Source: Acanthaster planci
Taxonomy: Eukaryota; Echinodermata; Asteroidea; Valvatida; Acanthasteridae
Length of the DNA: 44,435 nt
Assembly: GCF_001949145.1 (NCBI RefSeq)
Contig: NW_019091365.1
Coordinates: 2,619,675 to 2,664,109, forward strand
Direction: 5' to 3'
Part shown: positions 1 through 11,430 of the stretch, in pieces
How the letters are laid out: every line of letters starts with the position of its first letter
How positions within the stretch are numbered: the stretch's first letter is position 1
Notes under the pieces: generated by a model
Databases searched by the model: none
Seen by the model: only the letters and a program-made list of their open reading frames with translations
Told to the model about the DNA's origin: nothing
Translations under genes and position numbers: made by a program

Positions 1-173
1 AATCCATCCCATTACCACTCAGCCCGTTTCTCCATTCTTATCAACGTTATATGACCTGACGATTTCAGAATCTCGGGTACGGGCTGGAAAACATTTCTGT
101 CCTAACACTTGCAGTTGTTAATTCCACAGGGCATTTTTACAGGAAGGATTATATCGAACAGGTTTATAATAAC

Positions 174-3100
174 CTGATAGTTTCTGCTAAGGTTTTGGTG
201 AGATACTCCATGTCGTAATAATCGGCCAAGACGGCTTCGCGGCGAAAAACCCAGGCCTTCCTGTCAATTGTCATGGCATTCTCCCATTTGTGCTTTTGAA
301 GAACACCTAGATAATTACAAGTATAATATTTGTGTTCCGTAATGTATATTACATTATTACAACATAACAAGTTGAGATAAAACGCTTTAAAAGTTAAGAG
401 GTAACCTCAGTCGTTCCTCACTTTTTCTTCACTTTTAAAGCGAAATTTTCTTATTAGAATAAGACACATGTGCAGTGGGGGAAAAACAGAAGTGTTATGT
501 TTACCCGGGTTATAGCGATCGTGGCACGTGTAGTATCCGCCATGTTTGCAGGAAGTTCCCTTGCCCCATCGATCATTTGTTACGACCGTTGCATTGACGG
601 GGCTGAAAAAGATGTGTTAATTTAAGGCATTAATTTCAAAAAGTAAAAAATTGGACAGATAGCTTAATCCTACCTTTTTTGGAAGTTACTTCGTTCGTTA
701 GTTTTTTTGAACTGTTTTGCCACTGAATACATTTTTTGAAAAGGTAGCCACGGTGCAACTAGGGCCAAGTTTGGAGGGGGTTGGGTATCGATATAGGGTT
801 TTTCCCAGTTTCAAACGATACAAATCAGGCACGGCTCCGGGGGCGCACGTCTCCTTTTTTCAACCTCCCCCCCCCAAAAAAATACGAATAAATAAGAAGA
901 AAAAGAGGGTGAAAGAAGAAAAAGAGGGTCGTATACGGCCTGAAATGGCACTAGAAAGCGCTTAGAATCCAAAACAAGGGCTCGCGCTCGCAGGGATTTT
1001 AGAATTTTTGCTTTAGTTCACACCGCCAACCCTTTAGGAAAATCCTGGATTACGCCCCCCCCCCCATTCAAAAATCCTGGATCACGCTTCTGCAAATATC
1101 TCGGACGTCTCCGTTATTGTTATATTAAGAGGGAACAGAGGATGAGTGACCTCCTCCTGCAGGGCGTGCTCTTTCTCTTGTTAAGCTCGTTTGCATTTTT
1201 AGATTTCTACCTGCTGTTGTACAACCACGCCAGGAATTCGGTGCTATTCCAGTAATCGGCAGTAGCCTCCCAGTCCCCGTCCGACCACAGCACGTCAGGC
1301 TTGTAGTTCTCAATGATCTCGTACAATTCTGAAAGGGCTACGTCCTGCGTAAAAACAACGTCCAGCGAAATTCAACATGACTCTTTCTGCCCAGTGGCAC
1401 TAACGTGACCCTTTCAGCTTCAGAAGTAGGACGTGAATCATTGGAGGGGCATATGAGGAACATTGAAGCGTTTTTGAGGCGGTGCGACATGATACTATGG
1501 ACAAATCTGGACAGCGGACAAATCTAGCAAACCTAAGGAAATGGGCGTTTTCTTAAAAGGTCATTTTGAAAACACGGTACAGTCGATGTACCATGGTCAG
1601 CTCTGTATAGGCAGATTGAAACGGGTCTGCAATTAGAACGCTTGTTGATGTGTTCTTTGTGCTGGATGGTTCAGTCAGTACAGGAAGCAGGGTTTCGATA
1701 CGTTGTTTGAAAGACCACGTCTGTATGAGATCAAGTTGATAAGACTTAGTCACAGTGCGTTCAGTGACTTAGAGGAGATCCCTTTCAGAAATCGGGTGAA
1801 AATATGATATCATGCAGTCAGCATGTGAAGTCGCCTTAATTTGTGAAGTCGTTACATGAATCGATTGCTGTTCGACTTTTAGCTCATTGACAATACGGGT
1901 GTGCAGGTAGCAAGCAAAGATCTATATAAGCTAGATTTTGCTTCAGTCCGGATTTCACTCATTGCTTTCTTGGTAGCATGAAATGATGCAAGACCATAAG
2001 GGGCAGATCCAGTATTCTTCCTAAGGGTTTTTCAAGAACGAGCATTTCAAATCTGAAGAGCTGAGTTGTACGGCTCTCATTCTCTTGCAGATGGTTTGTT
2101 CTTTGATTTTCCCTTTCGGTTAGTTTTTTGTAGTTGATATTTTGTTGAATGAATATAGATAACTTTACCCGGACATATTCCTGCGTCTTGAAGCCACCCT
2201 GCTTGTCTTGCAGATACAGCGGGTTAAACCATTCGAACAGCGAGTAGTAGAGGCCAAAATGAACGTCTTTGGCATAAGTCCTGAAAGCTGTGGCAAGCTC
2301 GCCTTGAGAAAGATTAAATTCACCTGTGTACATAATCTAGGATCTGTTTCAGAGAAAGATGCAAGTATGCACAGAAACTTTTACGAAACTGTAAGATCAT
2401 GCAGTTCTAATTACTCACCAACTAGATCTCTCTTGGGACCAACATCCATGGAGTTCCAGTTCCAGGAATACTTGGAGGGCCAGTTGGTAAAACCCTCGTG
2501 ATGTTTGCTGGTCAACACCACGTACCTGACGAGAAGATATTCACAAGATAAGGTAGGACCACAAGAGTGTAATGCCATTTTTCAGGGTGCTTGAAATATT
2601 TTGATTTTTGTGTCGATATAGGGACTTCTGTTCATGCAGAATTCACGGTTATATAGCTTTACAGAAAAGTGCAGTGTTATATCTATTTCCACTGGGGAAA
2701 AAGTTTTTTTTTAGATGTTCCATTGTTTGAGAACGCTACCATGAATAGACAATTCCTACAATCTCTATCGTAACTTGTGAATGTGAGCGCACAGTTTTCT
2801 ACGGCTATATTTTGAATTCATATATTTATATATGAAAGCGCACAAAATGTATGCTCAATTTCAGCAAACAAAAAGAAAAATTTTCAACATGTTTCAACTT
2901 GAACAGTGAATTTTTAACGCGTGGTATTTTGTTACTGGTTATTGAAAATTTGCTCAGAATGTGCTTCAGTGTAGAAATTCATGGTACGCACAAAGCCTTT
3001 AAGCATGGTATGGCAGATGTGAACATGACAAAACCGACAATCAAAAACCAATTCAAAAGCCACTGTAAATAGTGCACTTACTTAGCTCCAGACGCTTGGA

Positions 3101-3434
3101 CGATTTCAGCGAATGCCTTCGGTTCGTAGAACTCCGTCGTGAAATGCGGCGCGAAGTCGGCGTAGGTGAAGCCCGGTGGGTAGTTCTGCTTCATGAAATT
3201 GACGTAAGCCGCATCGTGGGCGCCCTGCCAGTACCACCAGAACCACGCCGAGCCGAAACTGGGCACGGAGAAGACCCCCCAGTGCATGAAGATGCCTATC
3301 TTGGCCTCGTCGTACCAGGGAGGCAAAGGTCTGGAGTCGAGGGAGGCCCAGTTGGGCTCGTACTTGCCAACAGCGCCCAGAACTGGAGGCCAGACGCATA
3401 TCGCAACAAGGACGAGGGCGGATATGAGCGCCAT
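174..3434 (-). CDS. FUCA1: Alpha-L-fucosidase (GH29) copy A, 3'-truncated by the window edge
   Basis: Exons on the minus strand: 3434-3082, 2525-2419, 2302-2169, 1344-1211, 602-505, 306-174. All have GT/AG borders, and lengths and phases match copy B. Exons 7-8 should lie left of base 1. The product would hydrolyse terminal alpha-L-fucose from glycans in the lysosome or outside the cell. The hydrophobic N-terminus looks like a signal peptide. I chose the ATG at 3434 (MALISALV) over the in-frame ATG at 3449 because it aligns with copy B and has A at -3. The catalytic nucleophile Asp220 (WSDGDWE) and the acid/base Glu284 (HKWEN, human Glu289 position) are present. Two other active-site positions differ from copies B and C: Ala63 replaces Glu in GSxWFWW (codon 3248-3246), and Tyr173 replaces His in LYxSLFEW (codon 2246-2244). 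The reading frame is otherwise intact. FUCA1 and FUCA2 cannot be told apart here. Confidence 0.9.
700..1100. repeat. Low-complexity and transposon-remnant stretch in copy A intron 4
   Basis: The intron between exons 5 and 4 of copy A holds poly-C and poly-A runs, GAAGAAAAAGAGGG purine stretches, and two similar phrases containing AATCCTGGATTACGCC and AATCCTGGATCACGC about 40 bp apart. Copy B's matching intron is shorter and lacks most of this. It looks like decayed insertion material; I cannot name the family. Confidence 0.4.
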
Positions 3435-4370
3435 GTTGCTTTGCCACATTCAACCTTAGCGCAGTTAAGCAGTAAACGAAGGGTCCCAGTCTCGTGACAG
3501 TTTATGATCTGGATTAATATCAGGTGGTTCCACTTGAGGTTATCTGTGCGCACACCCCCCAGGTATGTTTGTACTGAAAAATTCCATTCTTTTCAATGTA
3601 CGTGGACTTCTGTCAAGTAGCTCTACAGGTCTATGAAACTATATCGTCCAACTCAGAACGAGTTCAAGTTCATAGTACAGCTGGGTAAAACTTGACGATT
3701 TTGAAAGAATTCACAGTCGGGACGGGGGAGCGGAGAGAGCGTGCGCTTATGTTCGTTGGGTAAAAAAACTTAACAAAATTTGAAAGGACGTGTACTGAAA
3801 ATGTTCGTGTCTATAAGATCACAAGATCATGATACATTGGAAATTTAAACACAAAATATATTGTAGATTGGCAAGCAATCAAACTGATTAAGTCAAACCA
3901 ATTTGATAGGTACATTATAGGCACTGAAAACTATTGCAGAAAATGGCACTCTGCAGATGTCTCCCAAGATCGGTACAATCAAATTAATGCTGTGCGTTTT
4001 AAACGTAACATCGTGTCAACTGCCCTAATTTACAACATGAAAGGTTTAAAGAGGACACTTTTAACTTGATTCATCTTATTTCATATCACTTTCAGCAATC
4101 AAAATTACGGGGTTTTCAGGCGCTTTCTCAGTGAAAATGGGTACTGCTTGGCATGTCTCAGTGCACTGCACATCTCCTTTGAAATCCAATTGTAAAGGCG
4201 AAATGTGCGTTAGGTTGTTTCAGTGAGGTCGATTTCTAGAGACAGACTAGAGTAAGACTATGCATGCGACAAGAAACTTGAGCCAGGTCAAAACCCTGCA
4301 TTTTCAACGGCAGCTCTTCGACTTTCACTTGTGTCTTGAATACATGTACCACAGTGAACCAGTTTATGTA
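3435..4370 (-). repeat. 5' flank of copy A, duplicated upstream of copy B
   Basis: About 0.9 kb upstream of copy A aligns by eye, with indels, to the region upstream of copy B (10447-11430). Shared landmarks include GTCAAGTAGCTCTAC / GTCAGGTAGCTCTAC, GAAAGAATTCACAGTC / GAAAGAATTCACCGTC, GATCATGATACA / GATCATGGTACA, and CTGCATTTTCAAC / CTGCATTTTTCAAC. The duplicated unit therefore carried the promoter region. Core promoter elements were not identified. Confidence 0.7.
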
Positions 4371-6051
4371 TCACTTCATAAAACAGTTAATGAAAGTTGT
4401 TAATAATTCAGAAAGTGGCCCTCAAAGATTTTGGTTTCTAGACCTGGGAGCTGGCTATGGGGAAAATTAATAAGAAATTTAATCTGCTGTGATTTACCTT
4501 CTAAAGCATTTGCACAAAAATGTCTACAATTGAAGCAGACAACTCGTTTCATCGCAGCTTTATATTGTTTACACAAAACCAAATTCAGAGATATCGCCCC
4601 CTCATTTATATTTCTGTACGGGCAATAAGATCCAAACAATACTGGATCTTTCTTGCCATCCATTAATGGAGAAAGCTCCGGCTAAGATTTATAGATAATT
4701 TTGCAGGAAATGTTTTCTGGTGATATTAAAAAAAAGAATAAGAAAAACAAAAAAAAAGTACAATTTAGTGCCAGTTGATACTGAATAGCATGTCGACATA
4801 TGATTCGAATTAAAAAACAAAAGACCGATTTTCTACTGTTACTACTTACCGTGCGAGAGCATTGATTCTTAAATATGTGCATATATACCTGTACCTCTTA
4901 ATGAACTGAATCAAGGGGCATGGCCAGGCTTTTGTTGACCAATCACTTAACAGTTTTTTGAAACAAAAATGTCTTGCCACTCGTTATTGGTTCCAAAAAT
5001 CCAAAATTTAAAGTAACCTGCCATAGAAGAGAAGACTGTGGTCAACTAAAGAACAGACAAGTGAAAATGACAATAATAACTTGTAAAATAAGTTTTATTT
5101 GCCAATAGAAAAATTGCGTTGAAATATGCAAATTGATGTTAATCAATTAATACAGTATCACACGCGAAGTGTGAGTCAATAGTACGAAATACTGCATGTC
5201 AGCCAATTAAACGTTCTATCAACTCAGTCCCAAACCAGCATTAATGTAAGTTGATGAACTTCATATCCATCAAATAAAACCTTCAATTAAATAAATGATC
5301 ATTGTTAACTGTTCGTAGAGGCCAACAACAGTTATGCTCTTTGGTGATTCGTGATAATAGCTATACAACAGCTATATAATGGCAATATTGGATTTATCTG
5401 TTAAACTGCAAGTGGATATTTTTTGGTCACAGCAATAACCCCCAAGATAAGTATACACAAGCAGTGCATTTGTATACAGGATTGTACTTAAGAGGTTTAT
5501 TACATACAAAAATTTAAGTACTAAGTGCTAATCACATTGTAGCGGTACTGTTTCACCCACTTTGTCTTTTCAGTAACGGAGACAACTTATTTTGCCGCTA
5601 TGGAACTTCCCTTGGGTTAGGTTTACTAGTTAAACCATTGGTCGATCATTCGAACACTATCGACAAATGTATTAATTTTCTCTCTTCCAAAGTCTGTCGG
5701 TAAAAGCACACCTCAGTCAGACAATGAATGCATTTCTGCAGGATATCCGCGATAAAAATTGTAAGGTCTTATAATGAGCACACCATGCTGTGTTTCAGTA
5801 TCAGACTTTTTGGAAATTAGCAACTGTGTTATTGAACTGCCTCCCCGCCACCCCGCAAAAAGTAATCAGGGGAAATATTCGAAAGAGGAAGAAAAATGCT
5901 ATTGTACAAAATACTGAAAGAAAAAAGTTTAGTTTGGTAATCAAATGGAAATAATACGAGGAAATTTTAGGGCCAGTATTGTTTCTTGATGGCTGTGTAA
6001 TACCTACAGCTTTTTGACAACTGCAGGTATAGCCAGTCAGTACCTGTGCTT
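4371..6051. other. Intergenic DNA between copies A and B, no gene seen
   Basis: The region is AT-rich and without a supported exon on either strand. Several minus-strand AATAAA words (for example plus-strand TTTATT at 5496-5501 and near 5095) could serve as polyadenylation signals for copy B, but none can be chosen from sequence alone. The short open frames at 4400-4880 show no family resemblance. Confidence 0.5.
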
Positions 6052-9000
6052 CTAGCACATCACTAGGTTGTCCATCTTGATGACCCACGCCCACTGACAT
6101 GGCAGCTGAGCCTCGTTCAGGGCGGGCATGGTGATGTTGAGTCCCTTACCCGATGGCAGAGGGCGCCACTGCAGCGGCATATTGTAGCCTAGCATGGACA
6201 CCTTCGTCTGACCCACCTTCCCCATAGGAACGCCCAGGTCCAGTTCGTTATTGGCCGGCCAGTCCAGCACGATGGCGTAAACGGGGCCTTCCTTTGTGGT
6301 ATACCTAAGTTGAAGGGCAGAGATGTACACGATTATTATCTTTAGAAAAAAGACGTTTCTCCATCGACCAAGACTCTGCAGTTTTGTGATCGTCGCGACC
6401 TGCTCGTAGGGAAGGCTTATAAGCCCTAGCAAATTCGAAAGTGCACGAGCAAGAGTGGCTGGTTGGTTGGACTGGGAACGGATAGTCTATGCAAAAGATG
6501 TGGAATTGCCTATGGAGGTTATTTAATAATCCCGCTCTGGTGGAAAGTCCTTCTAATGAAATCTGATTTGCTTGTCCTTTGCTGGTACCCTGTGAATATC
6601 GACTTCACAAACAGAATTACCATTACTTAGTCTCCCGTCCAGCCCTAATCACAACGCCCCTGCCGTTGGAAGGTACAGGCTGCAGACCTATTTTGTTCGA
6701 CCGACATTTATAAGAGAATATTTAAACGAGATGTCTTCTGTACAATTCATAAACGGGGCTCACCATACGCCTGGTGTCATGGTGTCATTTTGTGCAACCC
6801 AAGGCTTTGTCGAGTAGACAGCTTCGCCGTTGACCTTCAGCCAGGTACCCATCTGACGCAGTCGCTCTTCAAATATCGGCACGATGCGACCGTCATGAGT
6901 GGGGCCAATGTTCATCAGTAGGTTGCCGCCGCAGCTGTGAACGGAGAACATCCACAAATTGTTTCAATGTGTGGGAAAACCTGTCACGAGACTGGTCACG
7001 AGACTCAAGACTGGCAGTCTCGAATTTTTAGAGCACATTTACTTGTGTTTGGATTGTCAATGGGCCATTTTGACTTTCGGGTTTTAAAGACCAAATCAAT
7101 TGTCCTCATTAAGACCAATCGAGTTTCACCCTTAGAATCTCGTCTCCATGCCGCTTTAATTCTGCAACCCATCCCACCACTCAGTTCGTTCAGGCCTCCT
7201 TTCAACGTTATGACCTAATGATTTCAAGCTCGGGTACGGGTTGGAAAACATTTCTGTCCAAACATGTACAGTTGCTAATTTTTTTCAAAGAGGTCATTGA
7301 TGTCAAATGCACAAAGCATTTTTTACGGGAGGAATTCGTCGAACGGGTTGTTAATAACCTGATAGTTTCTGCTAAGGTTTTGGTGAGATACTCCATGTCG
7401 TAATAATCAGCCAAGACGGCTTCCCGGCGAAAACCCCAAGACTTCCTGTCAATTGTCATGGCATTCTCCCATTTGTGCTTTTGAAGAACACCTAGATAAT
7501 TATAACAATATAACATTTGTGTTCCTTTTATTTTACATTAACAGAGGAAAATACTTGAAATGCGCTCTCTTATACAAGGAAAAAATTCTTTGTAGTGGGT
7601 GCATAAAACTTGCTTGAAGAGCGAAATTCAAGTTCCTCTTTCCATTAAGGGCGTTCATATTGTATGCATTTCGTGTAAGCTAATACAAACAATGAGTAGC
7701 AGATAGACGAAGATAAGATAAATTGGCCGTTTTGTATAGTTCCTGGTCTGGTGCTTAAGAGGTAACCTCACTCGTTCTTCCCCCTTTTTCATTTGTAAAG
7801 CGCAATTTTCTCCATTGGTCTTAGACACTCATGGAAAAAAACACAGAGGTGTTCTGTTTACCTGGGTTATAGCGATCGTGGCACGTGTAGTATCCGCCAT
7901 GTTTGCAGGAAGTTCCCTGGCCCCATCGATCGTTCGTTGCGACCGTGGCATTGACAGGGCTGAAAAATAGATGTATCGAACGCATTAATTTAAAAAAAGT
8001 TTCAATGGACCTATAGCTCAAGCTAATCTTCTATTTACCGAGTTTTTTAGTTTGAAAATTGATGGTTTCAGAAAACATCTTTTTTTTTCTTGTAAGTTAG
8101 CCAGGGGGGTGACGAGGTACACTTTTGGAGGGGAAACTTGGGTGTTTCATTTTCTAATATCATTTTTCGTTCGGGTTGATCCTAGTCTCAAACAATACAC
8201 CCTTTCTTGGTCAAATATGACCCGAAACGGGTCATAATTTGACCCTGAAAAGGGCCAGGCCCAATGGGGCCCAGATTCCGGGACCCTGGAGTTTCAGAGT
8301 GTACAAATATCTTGTAGGTCTTCATTGATTTATTTTAATAGGGGCAAAGAGGATGTGTCCTTCGTGTGTCCCTGCCCCTGCAGGGCGTGCGCTTTCTCTT
8401 GTAGAGTTCGTCTGCATTTCAAATTTCTACCTGCTGTTGTACAACCACGCCAGGAATTCGGTGCTGTTCCAGTAATCGGCAGTAGCCTCCCAGTCCCCGT
8501 CCGACCACAGCACGTCAGGCTTGTAGTTCTCAATGATCTCGTACAATTCTGGAAGGGCTACGTCCTGCGTAAAAATGGGAGTCTGTTCAGGAACTATCTT
8601 CCCAAGGACTTTTGTAAAACGAGTTTTTCGAGTCTGAAGAGCTGACCTGTACCGCTCTCATTTTCTTGTAAATACATGTAGTTTGGTTCTTTGATTTCCA
8701 GCTCGGTCATTTTTCTCTGGTCCACATTCTATTAACTGAATTAAGAAAACTTTTATACCCGAACATATTCCTGCGCCTTGAAGCCGCCCTTCTTGTCTTG
8801 CAGATACAGTGGGTTGAACCATTCGAACAGCGAGTGGTACAGGCCAAAATGAACGTCTTTGGCATAAGTCCGGAAAGCTGTTGCCAGCTCGCCTTGAGAG
8901 AGAAAAATAGAGTCTTCTTCGTGAGCCAAAGGCATTTTTAACTGTCTGTATGTGTAAGTATCGTATAGTCTGTGATTTTTTTGCGAAGGAAACAGCTCAG

Positions 9001-10446
9001 ATGTTGCTCGAGCACCGTGATGATACATGCAACAACACCATGAATGCAGCCGCGTTTTCGTGGATATGGTCACAGTCCAAATACCTCCCTTTCCTTTCCA
9101 GTGAGCGATGGTACATAAAAAGTTGGTCACAATTAGGCTCAAAGGGGCACTGATCATATAGCGCGCGTTAAACTAACCAATTTTGCGCAGTTGCTGCACA
9201 AACAGTTGGCAAGTGATCGTACGTCTGAATCTTTTGCTACATGACCGCAAGATTGTCGGACGTGGGTCCTGAACCATCATATGCATCAGATCAAACCCAT
9301 CTGTGTGCATAATCCAAGATCTATTTCAGAGAAAGATGCGAATATACATCGACGCGATATTTTTTTGAAACTGTAAGATCATTCTAACTGCTCACCAACT
9401 AGATCTCTCTTGGGACCGACATCCATGGAGTTCCAGTTCCAGGAATACTTGGAGGGCCAGTTGGTGAAACCCTCGTGATGTTTGCTGGTCAACACCACAT
9501 ACCTGATGAGAAGATGTTTACAAGACATGGCAGGCCAAAAGAATATTATTATTTTTTTAAATGCCATTGGCACTGTTTTTTTCGTATTGCCACTTTTCAG
9601 GGTGTTTAAACATTTAGATTTTTTGGTGATGTAGGGATTTCTGTATCATACAGAAATCACGGTTTTGCTGCTTTATAGAAAAGTACCTTTTACAGAAAAT
9701 TTAAACAGGGCTTCAACGGGGGAAAAGGGTTTCTGAGATGCTTCATTGTTTGAGAACGCTACCATGAAAGGACAATCATTACTATGTCCATTGTAACTTG
9801 TGAATGTAAATGCACAATTTTCTAATGGTTACATTTTGAGTTCCACATGTATCCCAAATGCAGTTGTCTGAAAGCAAAAGGAAAATTTTGAAGTTAAAAA
9901 AAAACTCAAATGATGCGGTGATTTCATTTTTAAAAGGTGGTATTGTCTTACTGTTGTATATGGTTCCGGGGAAATTTGCTCAAAATGTGCTTCAGTGTAA
10001 AAATTCAAGGTATGCACAAAGCATTTAAGCCAAATTGCAGAAGTGAAAATGACCAAACTGACAATCAAAAAACACCGCAGGTAGTGCACTTACTTAGCTC
10101 CAGAGGCCTGGACGATCTCAGCAAAGGTCTTCGGGTCGTAGAACTCCGTCGTGAAATGCGGCGCGAAGTCGGCGTAGGTGAAGCCCGGCGGGTAGTTCTG
10201 CTTCATGAAATTGACGTAAGCCGCATCGTGGGCGCCCTGCCAGTTCCACCAGAACCACTCTGAGCCGAAGCTGGGTACAGAGAAGACCCCCCAGTGCATG
10301 AAGATGCCTATCTTGGCCTCGTCGTACCAGGGAGGCAAAGGTCTGGAGTCGAGGGAGGCCCAGTTGGGCTCGTACTTGCCAACAGCGCCCAGAACTGGAG
10401 GCCAGACGCATATCACAAGAAGGACGAGAGCGGATATGAGCCCCAT
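6052..10446 (-). CDS. FUCA1: Alpha-L-fucosidase (GH29) copy B, complete, 460 aa
   Basis: Eight exons on the minus strand: 10446-10094, 9502-9396, 8892-8759, 8564-8431, 7959-7862, 7491-7359, 6934-6764, 6304-6052. They sum to 1383 nt with every junction GT/AG and in frame, ending in TAG at 6054-6052. The length matches human FUCA1 (466 aa). Residues 1-20 form a hydrophobic signal peptide. The GH29 catalytic barrel follows: [14 protein letters not shown] (40-53), Glu63 in [18 protein letters not shown] from exon 2, nucleophile Asp220 in WSDGDWE, and acid/base Glu284 in HKWEN. Then comes [16 protein letters not shown] in exon 7 and a C-terminal beta domain in exon 8. N-glycosylation sequons are seen at NST (231) and NAT (246). 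All key residues are present, so an active enzyme is expected. It lies between copies A and C in the same orientation and shares 5' flank with A, so it is probably regulated like A. Confidence 0.95.
8897..9290. other. Copy-specific insertion in intron 2 of copy B
   Basis: Intron 2 is 116 bp in copy A but 503 bp in copy B. The sequence near exon 2 matches in both (ATCTATTTCAGAGAAAGATG in B, ATCTGTTTCAGAGAAAGATG in A), but about 390 bp next to exon 3 exist only in B. No clear terminal repeats or family were recognised. A deletion in A is the alternative. Confidence 0.5.
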
Positions 10447-11430
10447 GTTGTTTGCAAACGGCTCTGTTAAGTTAATTTATTGAAAGAGCAAGCGCAGATT
10501 GTTGAAATGGTTTATTGCAAGCTCACTGCTTTGCCAGGTTCAACGGCGCTGCAACTGACAAAGAGCCTCTATCTCGTGACAGTTAATGTGATCTGGATCC
10601 CTCCAAGTGGTTGCGCTCGAGGTTATCTGTATGTACACAGCACTAGGTACGTTTGTACCGAACAACTTAATTTGTTTAATTCTACGTTGACTTTTGTCAG
10701 GTAGCTCTACCGGTCTGTAAATAATTGGCCCAACTGAACATGAGTTCAAAGTTCAATGGGAAACTTGGTGATATTTGAAAGAATTCACCGTCGTGACGGG
10801 GTAGCCTGTGGAGAGGGGTGTGCGCATGTGCCTGTACGTGCGTTGGGCCAAACGTCTGCGTTGGCTGAAGAATTTTCAAGTTAAAAGGTTGTATTCATGT
10901 ATGTAATTAGGTAGGGCCGTAGAGTTGGATATATATCCAACTCTATAGGTATGTTTTGAAAATGTCCATGTGTACATGATCGCAAGATCATGGTACACCG
11001 GAAACTAAAAAAGCAAGATATATTGCAAATTGTCGAGCAACCAGATTAGTAAATTAATGCGATTTGATAAGTACGTAAGGTGTAGGCACAGAAAACAAAT
11101 GCACAATAGACACTCCAGATGCGTAAAAATAGTGGGTAGGCCTATTTGACGTTTGCTGTGATGTGTCCCCTCAAACGATGCAATCAAATACCAGCCATTT
11201 TAAACGTAATACAAGGTCAATTGGTGTCTTTAGAACGTACATGTACATGGCTTTAAAATGAGGACACTCAGAGCTGGATACTTTTTATTTCATCTGATTT
11301 TCATAAAATGTGGTTTGTGCATGTGAAAAACCCTAAGCCAAGTCCAAAAGCTGCATTTTTCAACCGGTTGGTTCTTCTATTTTCACCTATGCCGTAAATG
11401 CAAGTATCGCAGTGAATCGGTTTGCCAGGT
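10447..11430 (-). repeat. 5' flank of copy B, duplicate of the copy A flank
   Basis: This is the partner of 3435-4370. Similarity runs from the start codon out to about 11430 and is then lost, which marks one approximate edge of the A/B duplication. The palindrome at 10920-10945 falls in the B version only. Confidence 0.7.
10920..10945. repeat. Perfect 26-bp palindrome
   Basis: TAGAGTTGGATA TA TATCCAACTCTA reads identically on both strands. The corresponding stretch upstream of copy A lacks it. It could be a hairpin, a dyad binding site or an insertion scar; nothing in the sequence decides this. Confidence 0.8.

Noticed and set aside
3435-3449. Upstream in-frame ATG giving a five-residue longer copy A
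   Set aside because: Copy B lacks it, the context at -3 is T, and the downstream ATG aligns with copy B and heads a better signal peptide.
3072-3497. 141-codon plus-strand open frame opposite copy A exon 1
   Set aside because: Antisense shadow of a conserved GC-rich exon; a similar shadow occurs opposite copy B exon 1.
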